Shown: in pieces, positions 58,262 to 64,000 of the stretch
Numbering within the stretch: the first letter of the stretch is position 1
Layout of the letters: each line of letters begins with the position of its first letter
NCBI GenBank assembly: GCA_046233135.1
Contig: JBJXHN010000003.1
Coordinates: 496,001 to 560,000 of the forward strand
Reading direction: 5' to 3'
Source of the DNA: JBJXHN01 sp046233135
GTDB lineage: Bacteria; Pseudomonadota; Alphaproteobacteria; Rhodospirillales; Rhodospirillaceae
Length of the DNA: 64,000 nt
Notes under the pieces: generated by a model
What the model was told of the DNA's origin: nothing
What the model saw: the letters and a program-made list of their open reading frames with translations, nothing else
Databases searched by the model: none
Position numbers and translations under genes: made by a program

Positions 58262-59674
58262 ATGACCAAGATCGACACGCCCAAACCCAACGTGGACACC
58301 GAAGCCCTGCGCAGCCTGGACCGCGCCCATACCATGCATCCGTCCACCCACATGCACCAGCATGCGGCCGGGGAGACCCCGAACCGCATCATCTGCGGCG
58401 GCAAGGGCATCTATATCTGGGATACGGAAGGCAAGCGCAGCCTGGATGCCTTCGCCGGCCTGTACTGCGTCAACGTCGGCTACGGCCGTCACGAAATCGC
58501 CCAGGCCATCGCCGCCCAGGCCGGAGAGCTGGCCTACTATCACACCTATGTGGGCCACGGGAACGAACAGACCGCCCGGCTGTCGGCCCGTATCGTCGAG
58601 AACGCACCCAAGGGCATGTGCCGGGTCTACTACGGCATGAGCGGGTCGGACGCCAACGAGACCAACATCAAGCTGGTCTGGTACATGAACAACGTGCTGG
58701 GCCGGCCGGAGAAGAAGAAGATCATCTCGCGCTGGCGGGGCTATCATGGGTCGGGGATCATGACCGGCTCACTGACCGGCCTGCCGCTGTTCCACAATGC
58801 CTTCGACCTGCCGCGCGCGCCGATCCTGCACACCACCTGCCCCCACTGGTACTGGAACGCCGAAGCCGGGGAAACCGAAGAGACCTTCGCCAGCCGCTGC
58901 GCGGCCGAACTGGATGCCCTGATCGAAGCCGAAGGACCGGAAACCGTCGCCGCCTTCATCGCCGAGCCGGTGATGGGCACCGGCGGCATCCTCACCCCGC
59001 CGGCCACCTATTGGGAGAAGATCCAGGCGGTGCTGCGCAAGCACGACGTCCTGCTGATCGCCGACGAAGTGGTCACCGGCTTCGGCCGCACGGGCAGCTG
59101 GTTCGGTTCCCAGCACTACGGCATGGAACCGGACCTGATGACCATCGCCAAGGGCCTGACCAGCGGCTATCTGCCCCTGTCGGGCGTGGTCATCGGCGAC
59201 AAGGTCTGGGCGGCCCTGGAACAGGGATCGGACCAGCTGGGCGCCATTGGTCACGGCTGGACCTATTCCGCCCATCCGGTCTGTGCCGCCGCCGGCAACG
59301 CCAACCTGGACATCGTCCTGGGCGAGGACCTGACCGGCAATGCCCGCGACACCGGCGCCTATCTGCAGCAGCGCCTGCACGACACCTTCGATGACCACCC
59401 GCTGGTGGGCGAAGTGCGCGGCGTCGGCCTGATGGCCGCCCTGGAATTCGTCGCCGACAAGCAGACCAAGACCCGCTTCGATGCCGACCTCAAGGTTGGT
59501 CCCAAGGTCTCGGCGGCCTGCCTCGAACGCGGCATGATCGCCCGGGCCATGCCCCATGGCGACATCCTGGGTTTCGCGCCGCCCCTGGTGATCTCCAAAG
59601 CCGAGATTGACCAGGTGGTTGAAACGGCGAAGCAAGCCTGCGACGCGGTGCTGGACGACCTGACAAAGGGCTGA
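58262..59674 (+). CDS. Class III (omega) aminotransferase, pyruvate-dependent type
   Basis: This 470-residue PLP enzyme has the PLP-phosphate region MSGSDANETNIK, Asp268 in LLIADEVVTGFGRTG and the Schiff-base Lys297 in TIAKGLTSGYLP. FAGLYCVNVGYG and SRWRGYHGSG are typical of the omega-amino-acid:pyruvate subgroup (GABA, beta-alanine, putrescine, taurine). The neighbours point to an omega-amino acid giving a semialdehyde plus alanine. The exact amine cannot be read from sequence. Two hairpins follow the stop. Confidence 0.88.
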   Translation: MTKIDTPKPNVDTEALRSLDRAHTMHPSTHMHQHAAGETPNRIICGGKGIYIWDTEGKRSLDAFAGLYCVNVGYGRHEIAQAIAAQAGELAYYHTYVGHGNEQTARLSARIVENAPKGMCRVYYGMSGSDANETNIKLVWYMNNVLGRPEKKKIISRWRGYHGSGIMTGSLTGLPLFHNAFDLPRAPILHTTCPHWYWNAEAGETEETFASRCAAELDALIEAEGPETVAAFIAEPVMGTGGILTPPATYWEKIQAVLRKHDVLLIADEVVTGFGRTGSWFGSQHYGMEPDLMTIAKGLTSGYLPLSGVVIGDKVWAALEQGSDQLGAIGHGWTYSAHPVCAAAGNANLDIVLGEDLTGNARDTGAYLQQRLHDTFDDHPLVGEVRGVGLMAALEFVADKQTKTRFDADLKVGPKVSAACLERGMIARAMPHGDILGFAPPLVISKAEIDQVVETAKQACDAVLDDLTKG

Positions 59675-59684
59675 TCAGACTCGG

Positions 59685-59768
59685 GACTCGGCCGGCGCGG
59701 ACTGTCCGAGTCGGCCGACAAATCCCACGAAAGTGCCAGGGAATCAGGGGACGGGTCCCCTGATTCCC
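59685..59768. terminator. Double terminator after the aminotransferase gene
   Basis: First GACTCGG (59685-59691) pairs with CCGAGTC (59706-59712). Then 59739-59768 is a perfect 30-bp palindrome with arms beginning GGGAATCAGGGGAC, followed by CTTCGCTTTG. The long GC stem should stop transcription before the kinase gene. Confidence 0.65.
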
Positions 59769-59867
59769 CTTCGCTTTGCGTGACAGCCTTTGGCCCGCCC
59801 CCCTATCGACCTTAGGATTGAGGATCATCCGCCCCTTTCGTCTGCGCCCGTTCGAGGTACCTCCCCC

Positions 59868-61214
59868 ATGGATCATCAGAGCCCGCTCTTGGCTGCCACG
59901 CGCATTGCCGGGCTCTATGTGCTGGTGTCCCTGGGGTGGATCCTGGGGTCGGACTCCCTGGTCAGCTTGCTGTTCACGGCGCCGGCAGGGCTGCATTGGG
60001 CACAGACGCTGAAGGGGTCATTCTTCGTGGCGGCCAGCGGATTGTTCCTTGGCGTTCTGATTCACCGGGAACTGCTCCAGCGCCGACGCACGAACCGCAA
60101 GCTTCGCGGCACCCTGGCCCTTCTGGACGCCGGAGAGCGGCTGGCGGGTCTGGCGGTCTGGATGCTGGATGCGGAGACCCGGCAAGGAACCTGGATCACC
60201 CCCGGTACGGCACTCTTCCGCCCGACCCTGCCCCAGCCTCCCGACAGCCTGGATACCCTGACGGCGATGATGCCCCGGGAAGACCGCTCCGCCACCCTGC
60301 GCGCGTTCGAGGACGTGGCCCGCACCCCCGCCCGGGACCGGGTTCTGGACGTCACCATCACCCCTGCTTCGTCCCGGCCGCCGCGCCGGCTGCGGCTGCG
60401 GTTTTCCAGTGACACGCCGGAGGATGGCGCCGCCGCGACAGCGGGAGTGATCTGCGCGTTGGTGGACGTGACCGAGGAACGGCGGCGGGAAGACGATCTG
60501 CGGCGCATTCTGGACGAAGCCACCCGGGCCAATGCCGAACTGGCGCGTTTCTCCCACGCCACCGCCCACGACCTGAAGGAGCCGGCCCGCGCCATCGCCG
60601 GCTTCGCCAAACTGCTCGGCCGGCGACTGGACGGCCGCCTGGACGCCGAGGAGCAGGAGATGTTCCAGTTCCTGGAGAAGGCGGCCGCGCGAACCCATGC
60701 CCTGGTCAGCGACACCCTGACCTTCGCCCGCCTGGATACGGTGACCGAACGGTTCGCCCCGGTGGACCTGACCCTGGTGCTGGACAAGACCCTCGCCACC
60801 CTGCACGAGGGGCTGGAGGAAGCGGGGGCCACCCTGGCCTATCCCGACCGGCTGCCCATCGTCCGCGGCGAGGAAGGCCTTCTTGCGGCCGTTTTCCACC
60901 ACCTGATCAGCAATGCCATCAAATACCGGGCTCCGGGACGTCCGCTCTCTATTTCGCTGACCTGCCGGCAGGAAAACGGCCAGGCAATCCTGACCCTGAC
61001 TGACAACGGCGTGGGCATCCCGGCCGATCAGCGGGAAAAGGTGTTTGAGGCGTTTCACCGCCTGCATGCGGATGCGGAGATTCCGGGATCGGGCCTCGGC
61101 CTCGCGTCCTGCCGCCGCATCCTGCACTGGCACGGCGGCACCATCCATCTGGAAGACAGCGAGGGCGGCGTGGGAACCCGGGTGCGGTTTGCCCTTCCCC
61201 TCAGCCAGATCTGA
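59868..61214 (+). CDS. Sensor histidine kinase (orphan)
   Basis: This 448-residue kinase has two N-terminal membrane helices (about 11-30 and 47-66) with almost no periplasmic loop, then a divergent PAS-like region (80-205). HisKA has its phospho-His in SHATAHDLKEPARAI, the phytochrome-like subtype, and the HATPase has HHLISNAIKY, DNGVGIP and GSGLGLASC. No response regulator is adjacent. ATG 59868 has GAGG 13 bases upstream, which is rather far. It ends 7 bp from the convergent MocR gene. Confidence 0.85.
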   Translation: MDHQSPLLAATRIAGLYVLVSLGWILGSDSLVSLLFTAPAGLHWAQTLKGSFFVAASGLFLGVLIHRELLQRRRTNRKLRGTLALLDAGERLAGLAVWMLDAETRQGTWITPGTALFRPTLPQPPDSLDTLTAMMPREDRSATLRAFEDVARTPARDRVLDVTITPASSRPPRRLRLRFSSDTPEDGAAATAGVICALVDVTEERRREDDLRRILDEATRANAELARFSHATAHDLKEPARAIAGFAKLLGRRLDGRLDAEEQEMFQFLEKAAARTHALVSDTLTFARLDTVTERFAPVDLTLVLDKTLATLHEGLEEAGATLAYPDRLPIVRGEEGLLAAVFHHLISNAIKYRAPGRPLSISLTCRQENGQAILTLTDNGVGIPADQREKVFEAFHRLHADAEIPGSGLGLASCRRILHWHGGTIHLEDSEGGVGTRVRFALPLSQI

Positions 61215-61221
61215 CCCCCAC

Positions 61222-62649
61222 CTACCCCAGCCGCTCCATAACCTTGCGCATTTCTTCCGGCGTCCAGTGGGCGTAGCCGATGCGGGTCGACAGCCCCTCC
61301 ATCCGGCCGGCCCAGAACATGCGCGGGGGCTGCAACCGCACCCCCACCCGCCGCGCCCGCGCCACCAGGGCGGCGGCACTTTTCTCCGCCTCGAAATGGA
61401 CCCAGAACGCCAGGCCACCTTCCGGGGTGCGGAACCGGACGCGGCCGCCGAACACCACTTCCAGGGTCTCGGCAAAGGCCTCCCGCCGCTGGTTATAGGT
61501 ATGCACCGCCTTGTCGTGATGGCGTTGCATCTCGCCGGTTTCGATCAGGTCGGCCAGGGCCTGCTCCATCGCCGGATCCCCCAGCCTGTCGATCTGGGCC
61601 ACCCGTCCCGCCGCTGCCCGGATGAAAGCCGTCGGCCCCACCAGGTAACCGCTGCGCAGGTGTGACGACAGCAGCTTGGAGAACGTGCCGATATAGACCA
61701 GCGCAGCCTCCGGCGCTTGGCTGGCCAGGGGCAGAACCGGTTCCCGGGTGAAATGGAACTCGTGGTCGTAGTCATCCTCGATGATGGTAAAGCCGTACCG
61801 GGCCGACAGTTCCAGAAGCCGGACCCGCCGGTCCGCAACCATCGTTACCGTGGTCGGATACTGATGGTGGGGAGTAACATAGACACACGCCGGCGGAGCG
61901 GTCCGGCACAGGTCTTCCAGGGCGTCCACCCGCATGCCCTGGCTGTCGACCGGCAGCGGCATGAGCGTCGAACCGGCCCCGAGGAACGCGGTCCGGGCCT
62001 GGGGGTAGCCCGGGTTTTCCATGGCCACCACCTTGCCCGGTCCGCCGAGCACGTGCGCGGCCAGATAAATCGCCATCTGGCTGCCCCGGGTCAGGCAGAT
62101 CCGGTCCGCTGTGGTCGCCATGCCCCGGCGGAAATTCAGCATGGTCGAGATCGCCTGCCGCAGCGCCGGTTCCCCCAGGGTGGTTTCATCGGACAGCCGG
62201 TTCGACCGGCCGAGACGCAGCAGCGCTCCACGATAGGCCTGGGCCAGCGCATTGACCGGCACCAGCCGGCTGTCCGGCGCTCCGTCGTCGGTGACGATCA
62301 TGTCCGGAGACGGGGCCGCCGGCACCACCCGTTCCTCGTGCGCCGCAGCCCGGTCCTCATCCGGCGTCCCGGGCGTATGGGGGCGACTGGGCAGCTCCGG
62401 AGCAACGAAGGTGCCTCGCCGCCCCTCTGCCGTCGCCCACCCGCGTGCCACCAGATCCTCGTAGGCCAGCTGCACCGTACGGCGGTTGACCGACAGCCGG
62501 GTCGCCAGATCGCGGGTTCCGGGCAAGGGACTGCCGGGCTGAAGACGCCCGCCGCCAATGGCCTCGATCACCGCTTCGGCGATCTGGCGATAGATGGCCG
62601 TTCCGCCATCCCGATCCAAAACGATAGGAAATGTCCAAGGACGCAGCAT
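61222..62649 (-). CDS. MocR/GabR-type PLP-dependent transcriptional regulator
   Basis: This 475-residue regulator has an N-terminal GntR winged helix (about 10-80; LPGTRDLATRLSVNRRTVQ), a linker, then an aminotransferase-fold domain. PLP features are YVTPHHQYP, IEDDYDHEF and the Lys in YIGTFSKLLSSHLRSGY. GabR-type proteins bind PLP and GABA and activate gab genes. The omega-aminotransferase set 1.5 kb away is the obvious target. ATG 62649 is used; GTG 62658 is also in frame. No ribosome site is visible for either. Confidence 0.88.
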   Translation of the reverse strand: MLRPWTFPIVLDRDGGTAIYRQIAEAVIEAIGGGRLQPGSPLPGTRDLATRLSVNRRTVQLAYEDLVARGWATAEGRRGTFVAPELPSRPHTPGTPDEDRAAAHEERVVPAAPSPDMIVTDDGAPDSRLVPVNALAQAYRGALLRLGRSNRLSDETTLGEPALRQAISTMLNFRRGMATTADRICLTRGSQMAIYLAAHVLGGPGKVVAMENPGYPQARTAFLGAGSTLMPLPVDSQGMRVDALEDLCRTAPPACVYVTPHHQYPTTVTMVADRRVRLLELSARYGFTIIEDDYDHEFHFTREPVLPLASQAPEAALVYIGTFSKLLSSHLRSGYLVGPTAFIRAAAGRVAQIDRLGDPAMEQALADLIETGEMQRHHDKAVHTYNQRREAFAETLEVVFGGRVRFRTPEGGLAFWVHFEAEKSAAALVARARRVGVRLQPPRMFWAGRMEGLSTRIGYAHWTPEEMRKVMERLG

Positions 62650-62694
62650 CTGGATCACATGATTTAAAAAATCTGGAGGATCGGATCATCCAGA
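62648..62694. promoter_or_regulatory. Candidate MocR operator in the divergent region
   Basis: ATCTGGA occurs at 62648-62654 and 62671-62677 (23 bases apart, about two helical turns), and its near-inverse TCCAGA is at 62689-62694. Direct repeats two turns apart are typical MocR/GabR targets. They lie at the start of the regulator gene and upstream of the divergent gene. Confidence 0.4.
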
Positions 62695-62827
62695 CAATCT
62701 ACGTACCATCTCGGAAGCGAATCGGGAAGGGGCGGTCAAAGAACCGGCTCCCCGGGTCTGCGTGGGATGAACAGCCGAAGAAGCACCCATGACCATAATC
62801 GGGGCCTTTGGTGACGAGGGAAGACGC

Positions 62828-63493
62828 ATGGCAACGCAAGCAGCCGGGCTGGCCCTGTGGCCGGACTTCAGTCGGGGACGCATGCTCGGCCTCGGTCCCG
62901 ATGGGCGGACACCGAAAGCCGCCATCAGGACCATCAGCCTCACGCCGTCCGGCTATTCGCGCATTCGCATAGCATCCTATGGCCCCTGGCTCCATGCGGC
63001 GGGCGCCGATGACGATCCGCGCGATGCCCTGTGGACGGCCCCCTGCCTTTCCACCCCCGTTGCCGGAGCGATCTGGTGCCGGCCGGTGCTGCTGCCCGTG
63101 GCGGCGCGGGTAGTGGGCGTAACCGCCTGGACCTGCCGGGGCAAGGGCCTGGTGAACCTGATGATGAGTTACCTGGACGCCGACGAAACCGCCGGCTCCA
63201 GCCCGAAAGCCTCTGACCGGATCGATGGAGAGGTGGTGATCACCTGCCTTGGCCTGACCGACGGCATCACGGCCATGCGGGTGCGCGAAAAGGCCGGCCA
63301 GGGACTGACAGACCTGCAGCCCGGCTTCGTCCAATGCGATGCCGACTGGCTCGGCCACAGCCATGGCCCCGACGACACCGTCCACGACAACCGCATCCCC
63401 CCGGGGGAGTATCTTTGCGGCTTCCAGGTGATGGACCACCCGGATCTGGGCATTGTCGACATCCGCTTCGCTTCCCGCCGCAGCCTGTACTGA
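62828..63493 (+). CDS. Hypothetical protein (not recognised)
   Basis: This 221-residue protein has no signal peptide, no membrane segment and no motif I recognise. It is rich in Trp, Cys, Gly and Asp, with phrases such as YGPWLHAAGADDDP, VTAWTCRGKG and PPGEYLCGFQV suggesting a beta-rich domain. ATG 62828 follows GAGGG by 7 bases; an ATG 13 codons earlier (62789) lacks a ribosome site. Codon use matches its neighbours. It is divergent from the MocR regulator and ends at a strong terminator, so it is a real single-gene unit. Confidence 0.65.
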   Translation: MATQAAGLALWPDFSRGRMLGLGPDGRTPKAAIRTISLTPSGYSRIRIASYGPWLHAAGADDDPRDALWTAPCLSTPVAGAIWCRPVLLPVAARVVGVTAWTCRGKGLVNLMMSYLDADETAGSSPKASDRIDGEVVITCLGLTDGITAMRVREKAGQGLTDLQPGFVQCDADWLGHSHGPDDTVHDNRIPPGEYLCGFQVMDHPDLGIVDIRFASRRSLY

Positions 63494-63522
63494 TCCGTCC
63501 GGCTGCGAAAGGCGAAGCCTTC

Positions 63523-63558
63523 AGGCCCGCTTCCCGTTCGGGAAGCGGGCCTTCTTTT
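63523..63558. terminator. Rho-independent terminator after the hypothetical gene
   Basis: AGGCCCGCTTCCCG (63523-63536) and its complement (63539-63552) form a 14-bp stem. TCTTTT follows. It lies between convergent genes and could serve both. Confidence 0.85.
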
Positions 63559-63589
63559 ACGGCCATCTCTTGCAGTCGGAGACAGGTCC

Positions 63590-64000
63590 TCAGTTCTGTG
63601 CGGTTTCGCCCATTTCGTCTTCGGCCGCCTTGATCTCGGCGCGCAGACCGTCAAGGATCTCCTGGGTCCGGCCGCCGACCATCTCCACCAGCTTGTCGTC
63701 CAGGGCTTCCGCCCGCTCTTCGAAGGCGGCCCGCTGGTCCGGGGTCAGGTGGACCATGGTGATGTCCGGCTTGCTTTCCTTGATGCGCTCCACCGACGCC
63801 GCATTCATCTCCTGCTGGGCATCGAAGATGTAATCGGTCAATTCAGCCCGCACTTCGTCGAGCATCGCCTTGCGCTCGTCGGACAGGCCCTTGTAGAAGC
63901 CATCGTTGGCCACCACGGTGGTGGTGTATTCCTGCTGGCCGGCCCAGATCAGGTAGTCGGTCACTTCGTGGAACTTGGCGCTTTCGATGAAGAACATCGG
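63590..64000 (-). CDS. TRAP transporter solute-binding protein (DctP family), C-terminal fragment
   Basis: The last 136 residues are visible; the gene continues beyond 64000. The segment has IESAKFHEVTDYLIWAGQQEY, NDGFYKGLSDERKAMLDEV and a helical tail with LTPDQRAAFEERA, matching the C-terminal lobe of DctP-type periplasmic receptors for carboxylates. The membrane subunits would normally lie next to it and are outside or absent from the window. Confidence 0.82.
   Translation of the reverse strand, partial: PMFFIESAKFHEVTDYLIWAGQQEYTTTVVANDGFYKGLSDERKAMLDEVRAELTDYIFDAQQEMNAASVERIKESKPDITMVHLTPDQRAAFEERAEALDDKLVEMVGGRTQEILDGLRAEIKAAEDEMGETAQN

Overview
The window is high-GC DNA from an alphaproteobacterium, most likely of the Rhodospirillales. 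This rests on a fused pqqCD gene, a meso-DAP type MurE, a complete alphaproteobacterial division and cell-wall (dcw) cluster, an FtsZ ending in the conserved C-terminal peptide, and a GAAC-N7-GAAC LexA-type box. Coding density is high and many genes overlap by 4 bp (ATGA). I found no tRNA, rRNA, CRISPR array, insertion sequence or integrase.

Region 1 (1-18.2 kb) is a PQQ-dependent alcohol oxidation cluster. It encodes a CxxxCW protein, a NitT/TauT-type ABC importer, a YVTN beta-propeller and a quinoprotein-linked binding protein. It also has an ExaC-like aldehyde dehydrogenase with a DUF779 partner, cytochrome c550 (PedF type), a PedG/XoxJ-like binding protein, a SoxYZ-like carrier and a metallo-hydrolase. 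PQQ synthesis follows (pqqA, B, CD fusion, E), then the PQQ alcohol dehydrogenase and a NarL-family response regulator. The dehydrogenase has the extra Asp (D320-F-D322) that marks lanthanide-using enzymes. The logic is: alcohol to aldehyde by the quinoprotein, electrons to c550, aldehyde to acid by ExaC. Related boxes of the form ACCAAAGTCGAATGG lie upstream of most transcription units and suggest one regulon.

Region 2 (18.3-23.8 kb) holds two GntR/FCD repressors divergent from a polar amino-acid ABC transporter and an M24 peptidase-like hydrolase. It separates the response regulator from its likely partners in region 3, looks compositionally different by eye, and carries long palindromic repeats. 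I read it as an acquired module.

Region 3 (23.8-27.7 kb) is a FIST-domain sensor translationally coupled to a three-PAS hybrid histidine kinase, probably the sensory arm of the alcohol-oxidation regulon.

Region 4 (27.7-49.8 kb) is the dcw cluster: mraZ-rsmH-ftsL-ftsI-murE-murF-mraY-murD-ftsW-murG-murC-murB-ddl-ftsQ-ftsA-ftsZ, then lpxC. Its 585-bp leader contains two arrays of CCCAT boxes with a 10-11 bp period (MraZ-box-like) and a LexA-type box centred in a 10-bp-arm palindrome. Together they suggest that division and wall synthesis are tied both to MraZ autoregulation and to the SOS response.

Region 5 (49.8-64 kb) is more ordinary. It has a DUF2141 protein, a D-2-hydroxyglutarate dehydrogenase-like flavo-iron-sulfur enzyme and a polytopic membrane protein. 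It then has a probable omega-amino-acid (GABA-like) catabolic set: alanine dehydrogenase, semialdehyde dehydrogenase and class III aminotransferase, with a MocR/GabR-type regulator nearby. An orphan histidine kinase, an unrecognised protein and the end of a TRAP solute-binding protein complete the window.
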